Position numbers and translations under genes: made by a program
Notes under the pieces: generated by a model
Told to the model about the DNA's origin: nothing
What the model saw: the letters and a program-made list of their open reading frames with translations, nothing else
Database searches by the model: none
Assembly (NCBI GenBank): GCA_964514385.1
Contig: CAZEQJ010000005.1
Location: 82,440-146,439, forward strand
Direction of reading: 5' to 3'
DNA length: 64,000 nt
From: CAZEQJ01 sp964514385
GTDB lineage: Bacteria; Bacteroidota; Bacteroidia; Cytophagales; Cyclobacteriaceae
Part shown: positions 35,811 through 43,957 of the stretch, one piece after another
Layout of the letters: the number at the start of each line of letters is the position of its first letter
How positions within the stretch are numbered: the stretch's first letter is position 1

Positions 35811-35975
35811 TCAGGTTCAGGTTTCATCATGTAATGTGATGAATTAAAAGGGAATCCGGTGAAAATCCGGGACTATCCCCGTAGCTGTGAGCTTCTTAAG
35901 GCTTGCAAGATATGCCACTGTCTGCATTTAGCAGATGGGAAGGTTTGCAAGTGAAGTAAGTCAGAAGACCTGCCT
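35811..35975 (+). ncRNA. Cobalamin (AdoCbl/B12) riboswitch
   Basis: The core is diagnostic: AGGGAATCCGGTGAAAATCC from 35849 and the adjoining CCCCG to 35881, GCTGTGA, GCCACTG at 35914-35920, GATGGGAAGG at 35934-35943, and the B12 box AAGTCAGAAGACCTGCC at 35958-35974. CAGGT at 35812-35816 can pair with ACCTG at 35968-35972 as P1. The B12-receptor gene starts 126 bases downstream. Between them TCAGC (36027-36031) and GCTGA (36037-36041) followed by TTATTTTTA could form a weak terminator and serve as the expression platform. When B12 is bound, receptor expression should fall. Confidence 0.93.
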
Positions 35976-36100
35976 TGACCTATACATACTTAAGGCTTTC
36001 GGAGGAAGAGTCAGGATGTAGAACGGTCAGCAGAAGGCTGATTATTTTTACGACCTAAATTCTAATGAAAGCTCATTGTTTCACTTAACCCTTTATTACA

Positions 36101-37966
36101 ATGAGCAAATGTTTTATTTATTGGGCCCTGTTAGGGTTGCCGATCATTGCATTAGCGCAGGAATTTCCTGCCGATTCACTTGAAGAAGTATCTATTACAG
36201 CTTCAAAAATTCCGCTTTCCCATAAAGAATCTGCGAAAAATGTCATTGTCCTCGACAGGGAGGATATCATGGCGTATCCTGAACACGATCTATCGCAGAT
36301 ACTAAACCGTGTAAATGGAGTCATCATTAATGGTTCCTTCAGTAATCCCGGCAAAAACAAAGAGGTGTTCATCAGAGGTGCACGATCACAGTATGCGCTT
36401 ATCATGGTAGATGGTGTACCGCTAAACGATGTATCGGGTGTTGGTGGCGCATTTGATCTGCGGTCTATTCCGGTCAGCATGATCGAGCGGATTGAAATAC
36501 TAAAGTCAAGCCAGTCTACGCTTTATAGCAGTGATGCTGTTTCCGGGGTGATTAATATCATTACCCGAAGTAATGATGAAAGCAGTGGTGAGGCCAGCAT
36601 TAGCTATGGCTCACTAAACCGCATCAATGCATCAGGTTTCGGTTCATTACGAGCTGATAAAATCAGCGTGAATGCAGGCATTTCTTATATGCAAAGTGAT
36701 GGCATAAGCGAAGCAGAGCAACCGGAAAATGTGGCAACTGCATATAACCGCGATGGCTTTGATCAATTTGGGGTTGACCTGTCAGCCAAGTATACGCCTG
36801 TTGCCGGATTATCGCTCAACCCATTCTACCGCCGCAATTCCTTTGCCGGAAGTTACGATGAAGGAGCCTTTACCGATGGCGATAATACGTACACATCGCT
36901 ATTGCAGCATACCGGTATCCAGTCATCCTATCAGCTGAATAAAGTCACCATCAACGGACTCTATCATTTTGTCGATATGGAAAGAATATTCAATTCTTCT
37001 TTTGGAGAAAATGAATTTTCCGGCACCAACCATACCGGAGATGTTTTTGCCACTTTCAGGCTGAACGATCAATTTTCACTCACAGGTGGTATATACTTAC
37101 AGCAGGGAACCATTCCTGCTGCGGCCGACTCGTTAGCAGATCCGGAATATCAGCTGTTTGATCAATACCTTTCTTTAAATGCTATCGACTTTTACGGATT
37201 TAATGCTGAATTAGGTTACCGTCGATCGTCTCATGACAGCTACGGTATCAATAATAATGTGACGGCTGCTGCGTCATACCGCATCAATGATTTCATTTTA
37301 CACGGCGCCTATACCACAGGCTTTAAGATTCCCACACTTGATCAGCTATTCGGGGCATTTGGACCTAACCCTGACTTATTACCGGAAGAAAGTACGAGTG
37401 TCGAGGGGGGAGTGAGCTACCAAAATGACATCTTCAGTCTGGGTGTGACTTATTTCATAAGGGAAATAGACAATATCATAACTTTTGATTTTGGCACAGG
37501 CTACCAAAACCAAAACCGTCAGGATGATCAGGGTATCGAAGCTGAATTCAACGTTGATCTTTCCGGAAAATGGTCAATATCGACCTACTATAATTTTACC
37601 ACAGGCGAGACCATTACACCCGATAGCATAAGTGTAGGGCTGATTCGGGTGCCTCGTCACAGGTTAGGTATGAATCTTCAGTTTCAGCCTGCAGACCGAC
37701 TGCGTTTCAATATAAATGCACAATATTTTGGTGAGCGGGAAGACTTGTTTTTTGATCTAAACACCTTCACTTCCCAACCGGTCACACTGGACCCGTATAT
37801 TTTAGTAAATGTAGCAGGATCTTATTTGATCAAAACCTGGTTGCAGCTGTTTGCAGATGTTAAAAATCTTACCAACAGCCAGTATTATGAAAGCTATGGG
37901 TTCAGCACATTGGGAATAAATGGCGATCTAGGCGTTCGCATGATATTGGATAGAAATCAGCGATAG
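36101..37966 (+). CDS. btuB: TonB-dependent receptor, BtuB-like (B12 uptake)
   Basis: 621 residues, the size of BtuB. Signal peptide MSKCFIYWALLGLPIIALAQ, then a TonB box-like LEEVSITASKIP at about residues 27-38. The plug shows VFIRGARSQYALIMVDGVPLND and VINIITR; the barrel ends in YYESYGFSTLGINGDLGVRM. Control by a cobalamin riboswitch directly upstream supports B12 as ligand. No btuCDF transporter genes are in the window. The 3' end overlaps the convergent LysR gene by ten bases. Confidence 0.9.
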   Translation: MSKCFIYWALLGLPIIALAQEFPADSLEEVSITASKIPLSHKESAKNVIVLDREDIMAYPEHDLSQILNRVNGVIINGSFSNPGKNKEVFIRGARSQYALIMVDGVPLNDVSGVGGAFDLRSIPVSMIERIEILKSSQSTLYSSDAVSGVINIITRSNDESSGEASISYGSLNRINASGFGSLRADKISVNAGISYMQSDGISEAEQPENVATAYNRDGFDQFGVDLSAKYTPVAGLSLNPFYRRNSFAGSYDEGAFTDGDNTYTSLLQHTGIQSSYQLNKVTINGLYHFVDMERIFNSSFGENEFSGTNHTGDVFATFRLNDQFSLTGGIYLQQGTIPAAADSLADPEYQLFDQYLSLNAIDFYGFNAELGYRRSSHDSYGINNNVTAAASYRINDFILHGAYTTGFKIPTLDQLFGAFGPNPDLLPEESTSVEGGVSYQNDIFSLGVTYFIREIDNIITFDFGTGYQNQNRQDDQGIEAEFNVDLSGKWSISTYYNFTTGETITPDSISVGLIRVPRHRLGMNLQFQPADRLRFNINAQYFGEREDLFFDLNTFTSQPVTLDPYILVNVAGSYLIKTWLQLFADVKNLTNSQYYESYGFSTLGINGDLGVRMILDRNQR

Positions 37967-38886
37967 TTTTGGTACCAATCAAACTTTTCGATGATGATTT
38001 TTTCTTTGTTCTGGTTTAAATAATCAAAAAAGGCATTGGCTACCGGAGAGAATTTCTTTCCTTTTAGCCATATCAGGTGCCAATTGGTAATAATAGGGAG
38101 ATCAGACTGGTTAATAATGACCAGTTCTCCCTTTTCCAACTCATTACGTAAACCAATTAGCGGCATAATGGAAAGTCCGAGCCCGGCGATCACAGCCTGC
38201 TTTACGGCTTCGTTGGAGGTTAGCTCAATTGTTTTTCTAAAGCGGATATCCTTTCGTTTAAGGTAGTGCTCCATTGCTGCACGTGTTGCAGATCCTTGTT
38301 CCCGAAAAATCAGCGGCATATCGAGGTTGAATACATCACCGGCTTTAGATATTCGGGATGCCAGGCGGCGGTTGCCCAGCAGATAAAGCTTATTCTGCAG
38401 CAGCTGAATATGGTCTACGGCGACTTTTTCAGGCAAAACCGAAACCATAGAAAAGTCTACTTCATTATTTTCAAGGCTATCCACCACCCGTGACTTATTT
38501 GTCACATCCATGATAAGGTCGATATGCTCATGCTTATTCAGAAACTCATCCAGAAAAAAGGGCATTACATATTTGGCAGTCGAAACAATCGAAAACTGGA
38601 GCTTACCTGTAAGTTTTCCCTGATACGCCAGCATCCTTTCTTCAATCAGATCGCCACGACGAATGACATCTACCGCAATACGTGCAATTTCACGACCAAA
38701 GTCTGTGATGTATACCTTCCGCCCTATTATTTCGGTCAGGGGTAGGTCAAACTGTTGCTGAAACTTCTTGAGTTGAAGCGATACAGCCGGTTGGGTAAGA
38801 TGAAGCTCTTCTGATGCCTTGGTTATGCTTTGCGTTTCCACCACCTTGATGAATACCCGGAGCTGATGAAGTGTGTAGTTTATCAT
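37957..38886 (-). CDS. LysR-family transcriptional regulator
   Basis: 309 residues. The N-terminal HTH is classic: LRVFIKVVETQSITKASEELHLTQPAVSLQLK. The effector-binding half has EIGRK-like IIGRKVYITDFGREIARIA and NEVDFSMVSVLPEK. It is divergent from a small-protein gene and an SbtA-type bicarbonate transporter, a setting that recalls the CmpR/CcmR regulators of inorganic-carbon uptake in cyanobacteria. By context it likely controls that transporter. Binding-site candidates lie in the 85-base intergenic region. Confidence 0.92.
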   Translation of the reverse strand: MINYTLHQLRVFIKVVETQSITKASEELHLTQPAVSLQLKKFQQQFDLPLTEIIGRKVYITDFGREIARIAVDVIRRGDLIEERMLAYQGKLTGKLQFSIVSTAKYVMPFFLDEFLNKHEHIDLIMDVTNKSRVVDSLENNEVDFSMVSVLPEKVAVDHIQLLQNKLYLLGNRRLASRISKAGDVFNLDMPLIFREQGSATRAAMEHYLKRKDIRFRKTIELTSNEAVKQAVIAGLGLSIMPLIGLRNELEKGELVIINQSDLPIITNWHLIWLKGKKFSPVANAFFDYLNQNKEKIIIEKFDWYQNYR

Positions 38887-38899
38887 TAAATATTTTTAT

Positions 38900-38935
38900 A
38901 GACATTATAACAATTATAAATATAATATTATAAAA
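38900..38935. promoter_or_regulatory. Candidate LysR operator in divergent intergenic region
   Basis: Contains TTATAA at 38905 and again at 38914 (direct repeats nine bases apart) and a perfect 12-bp palindrome TATAATATTATA at 38921-38932. LysR sites are usually T-N11-A with dyad symmetry and lie between divergent genes, as here. The AT-rich composition makes chance symmetry easier. Confidence 0.45.
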
Positions 38936-38971
38936 GAATGTTATCTCCTTTGCAGGATATAAATCGAGCTG

Positions 38972-39268
38972 ATGGATCAATCCTTTCAGATTAAGCTAAT
39001 TGATGGTGAGTACAGTGCTGAAGATGCCCGTGAGGTCTTACACCGGTTGATAATGGACAAGATCAAATTTCACAATCTGCAGTTACTTGCCGGAAAAGAA
39101 AGAAACCATCAGGACATTTATCATTCTGAAAAAAGAATTGAAGAGTTAAAGCAATCATTGGAACACATTGACCAGATGATTGAAAAGAAACAGGACACCA
39201 AAATCAGGATGAAAAGTGATATCAATATTTACTTTTCACCTTATGTGGAAAATAAAGAAAACAGTTAA
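38972..39268 (+). CDS. Small coiled-coil protein of unknown function, next to sbtA
   Basis: 98 residues. An N-terminal IKLIDGEYSAEDAREVLHRLIMDKI-type segment (abbreviated) is followed by a long charged helix with coiled-coil character (HSEKRIEELKQSLEHIDQMIEKK) and a short tail. No Cys and no signal peptide, so cytosolic. It resembles uncharacterised small proteins of Bacteroidota. It is the first gene after the LysR divergent region. A strong terminator follows its stop, immediately before sbtA. It is not related by sequence pattern to SbtB, the PII-like partner of cyanobacterial SbtA. Confidence 0.75.
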   Translation: MDQSFQIKLIDGEYSAEDAREVLHRLIMDKIKFHNLQLLAGKERNHQDIYHSEKRIEELKQSLEHIDQMIEKKQDTKIRMKSDINIYFSPYVENKENS

Positions 39269-39293
39269 CCCAAGATCGATTAAGTTAGATGCG

Positions 39294-39321
39294 GGAGCGT
39301 TTTTATAAACGCTCCTTTTTT
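39294..39321 (+). terminator. Strong hairpin terminator/attenuator directly upstream of sbtA
   Basis: GGAGCGTTT (39294-39302), loop TTAT, AAACGCTCC (39307-39315), then six T residues to 39321. It is a textbook rho-independent terminator, ending 13 bases before the sbtA ATG at 39335. There is no room for a promoter between it and sbtA. Confidence 0.85.
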
Positions 39322-39334
39322 ATAAACCCTGCAG

Positions 39335-40297
39335 ATGAACCTTGACTTACTTTACGATAATCTGACCAACCCGGCACTTTTGTTCTTTTTTCTGGGCATA
39401 CTGGCCGTACAGCTGAAAAGTGATCTGGCAATACCTGAAAACAGCTCTAAGTTTATCTCTATCTATTTATTGTTTTCCATCGGCTTTAAAGGCGGGCAGG
39501 AGTTATCTCATAGTGTAATTGACATGGAGATCATATGGTCTCTGGTTTTTGGTATCCTGCTTGCGCTGATAGTTCCTGTTTATTCCTTTTTTATACTTAA
39601 AAAAAGACTTGGTGTTGATAATGCCGGTGCTATTGGCGCTGCCTACGGCTCCATCAGTGCTGTAACCTTTGTCACGGCAATATCATTTCTGGAGCTTGAA
39701 AGAATAGAATTTGGTGGTCACATGGTAGCTGTCATGGCATTGATGGAGGCCCCATCTATCATTATCGGTCTTCTCCTTGTGCAGTTGTACACTACCGGAA
39801 ATGTTAAAGGTATCGGCATCAAAAACATATTGAGCCATTCCCTGACAAACGGAAGTGTTTTGCTGATTATTGGGAGCCTGCTTATTGGATACCTGGCAAG
39901 CGATAAGCAGGCTGAAGGTATTGCTCCTTTTACTACCGACATTTTCAAAGGGTTCTTAGCGGTATTTTTACTTGATATGGGCATTACAAGTGGTAAGAAG
40001 CTCAAAGCATTTTTGAAGAACGGTGGTTTTGTGCTCGCATTTGCTATTATCGTACCGCTAATCAACGGATGCACTGTAGCTTACATCAGCCAGTGGATTA
40101 CAGATTCTGAGGGGAACCGGCTGTTGTTTGCGATTCTTGCAGCGAGTGCCTCCTATATTGCAGTGCCTGCAGCAATGAAGATGGCCGTCCCGAAAGCAGA
40201 TCCCGGGTTATATCTTCCTATGGCACTTGCCGTGACGTTTCCTTTTAATATTACTATCGGAATGCCGGTCTATCTATACATCATTGAGTTGATATAG
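39335..40297 (+). CDS. sbtA: Sodium-dependent bicarbonate transporter, SbtA family
   Basis: 320 residues. The start MNLDLLYDNLTNPALLFFFLG and the later LLFSIGFKGG, GAIGAAYGSISAVTFVTA and AVMALMEAPSIIIGLLL are hallmarks of PF05982, a ten-helix membrane family whose cyanobacterial members import HCO3- with Na+. The second half has FLLDMGITSGKKLK and AASASYIAVPAAMKMAVP, mirroring the first. In a heterotroph it may supply bicarbonate for carboxylases. It lies 66 bases after the coiled-coil gene behind a strong terminator. No SbtB gene is adjacent. Confidence 0.88.
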   Translation: MNLDLLYDNLTNPALLFFFLGILAVQLKSDLAIPENSSKFISIYLLFSIGFKGGQELSHSVIDMEIIWSLVFGILLALIVPVYSFFILKKRLGVDNAGAIGAAYGSISAVTFVTAISFLELERIEFGGHMVAVMALMEAPSIIIGLLLVQLYTTGNVKGIGIKNILSHSLTNGSVLLIIGSLLIGYLASDKQAEGIAPFTTDIFKGFLAVFLLDMGITSGKKLKAFLKNGGFVLAFAIIVPLINGCTVAYISQWITDSEGNRLLFAILAASASYIAVPAAMKMAVPKADPGLYLPMALAVTFPFNITIGMPVYLYIIELI

Positions 40298-40365
40298 GGG
40301 AGGAGTTACAATTAAAGACTGTATAATACCTGAAACGAGTTTAATCCGCTTTTTAGCTTTACGAT

Positions 40366-41343
40366 TTAATCATCTTTTGAAATAGCGGATACTCCTTTTC
40401 GTGTCTGCACGATTTCTTTCATTGTGCCGTCCTCATTCCAGTACAGATAGTCAATACAAACAGATCTTCTGTATTCTCCACCCTGAGGTAAAATGCCGTT
40501 ATGATATACAAAATACCAGTCTCCTTTATACTCAAGCACAGCCTGATGGTTGGTAGGGGAGTTAGGTACAGTATCGTTTAACCTGCCCTGATATGTCCAT
40601 GGCCCTTCCGGAGTGGGTGCAGTGGCATAGTCTATCACCTCCGGGAAGAGAGCTGAGTATGTGAGATAATAGATAGAATCTCTTTTAAAAACCCAGGGGC
40701 CCTCAGTAAAGGATGGAACGTCTATCACATGGATATCGCCTTCAATTTCAATCATATTATCTTTTAGCCTGGCGTATTTGAGTACAGTATTCCCCCAATA
40801 GATGAAAGCCTCCCCATTATCATCTAAGAATACAGCCGGATCGATATCATCCCAGAAAATATCGGTATGAGTTGTCATATCATTTGTGATAAGTGCTGCG
40901 CCAATAGCGTCACGCCATGGTCCGGTAGGATGATCTGCTACAGCAACACCAATGGATTTACCGGGAATACTACCGTGCTCAACAGTAACGTACCAGTAAA
41001 ACTTACCGTCCTTTTCAACAACATGAGCAGCCCATGCTTCACCTCTTGACCAAGCAAAATCAATAGTACGCAATCTTGGTCCATGCCTGTCCCAGTTGAC
41101 CATATCTGTCGTTGAAAACACAAGCCAGTTATTCATCAGAAAGCCTTCCTGGTTAGATGCCTGCTCATCATGACCGGTATACAGGTAAAATGTGTCCTGG
41201 TACACGAGAGCTGCCGGGTCGGCAGTGTAAATATCACTGAAAAGGGGATTATTGTTTGGCCTGGTTTCCGTAGCCACAGTAGCAACCTGTTCATTTCCGG
41301 TGCAGGCTGTGATAAGGATTATAACAAACAGATATCTCATCAT
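40366..41343 (-). CDS. GH43-family glycosidase, lipoprotein
   Basis: 325 residues. Lipoprotein signal MMRYLFVIILITAC with Cys14. The five-blade propeller shows AYTADPAAL-like IYTADPAALVYQD (general base Asp of ADP), DIDPAVFLDDNGEAFIYWG (pKa modulator Asp) and SFTEGPWVFKRD (catalytic Glu in EGP). These are GH43 landmarks of alpha-L-arabinofuranosidases and beta-xylosidases. The ATG overlaps the preceding stop as ATGA, which decides the start. Last gene of the arabinan operon; with no terminator seen it converges with sbtA, 68 bases away. Exact specificity is uncertain. Confidence 0.85.
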   Translation of the reverse strand: MMRYLFVIILITACTGNEQVATVATETRPNNNPLFSDIYTADPAALVYQDTFYLYTGHDEQASNQEGFLMNNWLVFSTTDMVNWDRHGPRLRTIDFAWSRGEAWAAHVVEKDGKFYWYVTVEHGSIPGKSIGVAVADHPTGPWRDAIGAALITNDMTTHTDIFWDDIDPAVFLDDNGEAFIYWGNTVLKYARLKDNMIEIEGDIHVIDVPSFTEGPWVFKRDSIYYLTYSALFPEVIDYATAPTPEGPWTYQGRLNDTVPNSPTNHQAVLEYKGDWYFVYHNGILPQGGEYRRSVCIDYLYWNEDGTMKEIVQTRKGVSAISKDD

Positions 41344-42344
41344 TTTGGTCTTAAAACAGTTGATTCAATTACTGGCCAGCCCTCCTCATCCCACATAATC
41401 TCTGCTATTTTTAATTTAGACCGGCCCTCATCCGCAATATCATAAGCATGAAAAACGAGGTAATCCCTGCCATCAAAGGTATATGCACTATTGTGGCCTG
41501 CGCCGGCATAATGCGTATTGCCTTCCACGATAATGGTACCACCACCTTCGTTCATAGATTTTCCCTCCTTATCCAGATAGGGTCCGTAGATATTTTCCGA
41601 CCTGCCGACAGCTATTTTATATGTACTATTGATGCCACTGCAGCATTTATCCCAGGATACGAATAGGTAGTACATCGAATCCTTTTTAAAAATAAATGGG
41701 GCTTCTATAGCTGCACTACCTGCCCTGTCGTCAGGAGTAAATGGTTGCCTTTCACGTTTCGCGATAGTCCACCACTCTTCAGGTTGCGCAATCGCTGTTC
41801 GATTTGGAATGAGCTTTACCAATTTCATCCCCTCCCAGAATGAGCCAAAAGTCAGGTATGGATACCCTGCTTCATCTGTTGCTATGTTGGGGTCGATAGC
41901 ATTCCATAGGTCACGTCCCGGGACAGACTGTACAATCATGCCATGATCCTCCCATTTATAATCGGGTGAATTATTATCCAGTGTTTTATTTGTAGCAAGA
42001 CCTATTGCTGATGTATTTTTACCAAAGGCAGAGACGGAATAATAAAGATAAAACCTGCCATCATACCAATGAATATCGGGAGCCCACATATGCCCCCGGA
42101 ACCCGTCGACAGTTTCAGTAGTCCATGCCGGAGGTGTTCTTCCAAAAACAGATCCTTCATCACGCCATGAAACCATGTCCTTTGAAGAGTAAAAAGAGAT
42201 GCCCCAGCCAGTACAAAAAAGATAATACGTATCACCATCTTTGGCAATAACAGGGTCATGAACACTGATATCTGTCTGATAATCCTGTCCTTTTGTGAAC
42301 AGAGACGCAAATATTAAAATAACAATTAAATAGCTAGTTTTCAT
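41340..42344 (-). CDS. GH43 endo-1,5-alpha-L-arabinanase
   Basis: 334 residues from the ATG at 42344 (MKTSYLIVILIFASLFTKGQ, signal peptide); the open frame continues 15 codons further but that lies within the previous gene. HDPVIAKDGDTYYLF carries the general base, WNAIDPNIATDE the pKa modulator and AAIEAPFIFKKD the acid Glu. LTFGSFWEGMKLVKL is the motif of endo-arabinanases of this branch. No Cys at the signal cleavage site, so periplasmic. It overlaps the upstream GH43 gene by 11 bases and the downstream one by four. Confidence 0.9.
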   Translation of the reverse strand: MKTSYLIVILIFASLFTKGQDYQTDISVHDPVIAKDGDTYYLFCTGWGISFYSSKDMVSWRDEGSVFGRTPPAWTTETVDGFRGHMWAPDIHWYDGRFYLYYSVSAFGKNTSAIGLATNKTLDNNSPDYKWEDHGMIVQSVPGRDLWNAIDPNIATDEAGYPYLTFGSFWEGMKLVKLIPNRTAIAQPEEWWTIAKRERQPFTPDDRAGSAAIEAPFIFKKDSMYYLFVSWDKCCSGINSTYKIAVGRSENIYGPYLDKEGKSMNEGGGTIIVEGNTHYAGAGHNSAYTFDGRDYLVFHAYDIADEGRSKLKIAEIMWDEEGWPVIESTVLRPK

Positions 42345-43890
42345 TTGTGATAAGCATTTTACCCCAAAAGGTGGTGTGATTCTGATCAAATCCTGTAAAT
42401 AACACTGTCATTGCCTCTTCAATACCTCCGTTCTCCCAGTCTCTTCCGCGTTCTGTTTTGGCATTTACGATAGTGCCATCAGCAAACATGAGTGTAAGCC
42501 AGGGAGCATTGTACGACCATGTGTCGCTTTGACTTCCGTTTATTGTTCCTCCCTCATCCAATGTCATCAACTCTGCATCCTGAAAATCCGGCATCGTCTG
42601 TTCCTCAGCAAAACCGGGAACAATACGGTAACCAAACTCGATCTGCTCCCAGGTTCCTGCAAGTTCCTCTGCAGTCACTGGTGTCTCTTCCTCAGCTGCA
42701 TAGCGTTGAGAAGAAACCATGGGCCATCCATCTTCTGTCCAATGTATTTGTCGGGTATGCAAAACCATAAAAAACGGATTTTCGCCCGGCCTGCCCTGGT
42801 GTGCCATAAAGAAATTACCGGTAGTGTCTTTAAACACAGCAGGATGCGAAACGCCTTGCCAGCCACTATGTCCATTGAACCGGTAAGGAGCAAGGATCAT
42901 AGGTTCATTATCCGTATAATCAAATACGTTTTCTCCATTTACGTCGAAAAAAGGGCCATTTGGATTATCAGACCTGCCCACTCTCACGTTATATTTGGTC
43001 TCGAGCCAGTCGTAGGCAATGAAAAGATAATATTTACCAAACTCTTCGTTGTATATAATCTCCGGGGCCTCAATATTACCGTTGATCGTATTGCTGGTAA
43101 AACCGCGATGTGCAACCTTACTGCCCCTGTCTCCATCCCGTAATGCCAGACCGGTTTCAGGATTGAGCTCCATAAGATAAATGCCATCCCATGAAGAGCC
43201 GTAATACATCCAGTGTCTTCCCTGGTCATCGATTATTATGGATGGATCAATAGCGTTCGTCTGAACACCATCCGGATCCGAAGTAACCACTATTCCACGC
43301 TCCCTGAAGGGACCACGCGGGCTCTCAGAGGTCATCAGACCAATACAACTTAATCTGCCGATATTGGAAGCCAGCGAATAATAAACCCGATATTCGCCAT
43401 CAACTTCCATAGCAAATGGCGCCCATAAATTGGCTGCCGGCTGTCCGCCATTATTTTGAATATATCGAACACCATCCGATGGGTATCCATTTCCACCGAC
43501 AACCCAACCTACATACTCCCACTCTACCAGATTAAGGCTTCGGCGGATTTGTAATCCAGGGCGAACTTCACCCGGATTATTCCCTATGGCTATACCGAAG
43601 GCAACATCTGTGTTGTAGCAATAATAAAATTCACCATCATAGATCACGGAAGGATCATGTACATTGTAATGCCTCCACTGGTTTACCAGATCAGCCGATA
43701 CCAGATCATAATAGGTATCATTGAATTGTGTCCAATCGATAGGCCCGTTATCTAGTGAAGTGGAGTCTGATACATCGTTATTGTCTGGTTCAAGCACGAA
43801 GTTAGGTTCATTTTCTTCTGTATTGCATCCAAACAGAAAAGCTAGGGTCAATAATATTAATTGAAGTATGTATTGGTTGTAATTAATCAT
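42334..43890 (-). CDS. GH43 endo-arabinanase-like lipoprotein with C-terminal beta domain
   Basis: 518 residues. Lipoprotein signal MINYNQYILQLILLTLAFLF followed by GC. After an acidic linker the GH43 propeller begins at NVHDPSVIYDGEFYY; NAIDPSIIIDDQGRHWMYYG and GNIEAPEIIYNEEF supply the other two carboxylates. HSGWQGVSHPAVFKD is typical of extended arabinanases. About 110 C-terminal residues after SSQRYAAEEE form a lipocalin-like beta domain (ELAGTWEQIEFGYRI) known from AbnB-type enzymes. The Cys anchor and long linker suggest the outer-membrane surface, cutting arabinan backbones first. Confidence 0.9.
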   Translation of the reverse strand: MINYNQYILQLILLTLAFLFGCNTEENEPNFVLEPDNNDVSDSTSLDNGPIDWTQFNDTYYDLVSADLVNQWRHYNVHDPSVIYDGEFYYCYNTDVAFGIAIGNNPGEVRPGLQIRRSLNLVEWEYVGWVVGGNGYPSDGVRYIQNNGGQPAANLWAPFAMEVDGEYRVYYSLASNIGRLSCIGLMTSESPRGPFRERGIVVTSDPDGVQTNAIDPSIIIDDQGRHWMYYGSSWDGIYLMELNPETGLALRDGDRGSKVAHRGFTSNTINGNIEAPEIIYNEEFGKYYLFIAYDWLETKYNVRVGRSDNPNGPFFDVNGENVFDYTDNEPMILAPYRFNGHSGWQGVSHPAVFKDTTGNFFMAHQGRPGENPFFMVLHTRQIHWTEDGWPMVSSQRYAAEEETPVTAEELAGTWEQIEFGYRIVPGFAEEQTMPDFQDAELMTLDEGGTINGSQSDTWSYNAPWLTLMFADGTIVNAKTERGRDWENGGIEEAMTVLFTGFDQNHTTFWGKMLITNEN

Positions 43891-43957
43891 GCTGTTTACA
43901 TCTGTTTTAATTCATCGACAGTTATATTATATATCTGATTAAGTCGCTATAGAATTC

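Larger units (their letters stand above)
35749..36100. other. Divergent intergenic region: S9 peptidase / riboswitch / btuB leader
   Basis: 352 bases without a gene. From left to right it holds the peptidase upstream region, an AT-rich stretch, a -7 element at 35802, the cobalamin riboswitch at 35811-35975, a possible weak terminator at 36026-36050, and the immediate leader of the TonB-dependent receptor. Nothing further is seen. Confidence 0.7.
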
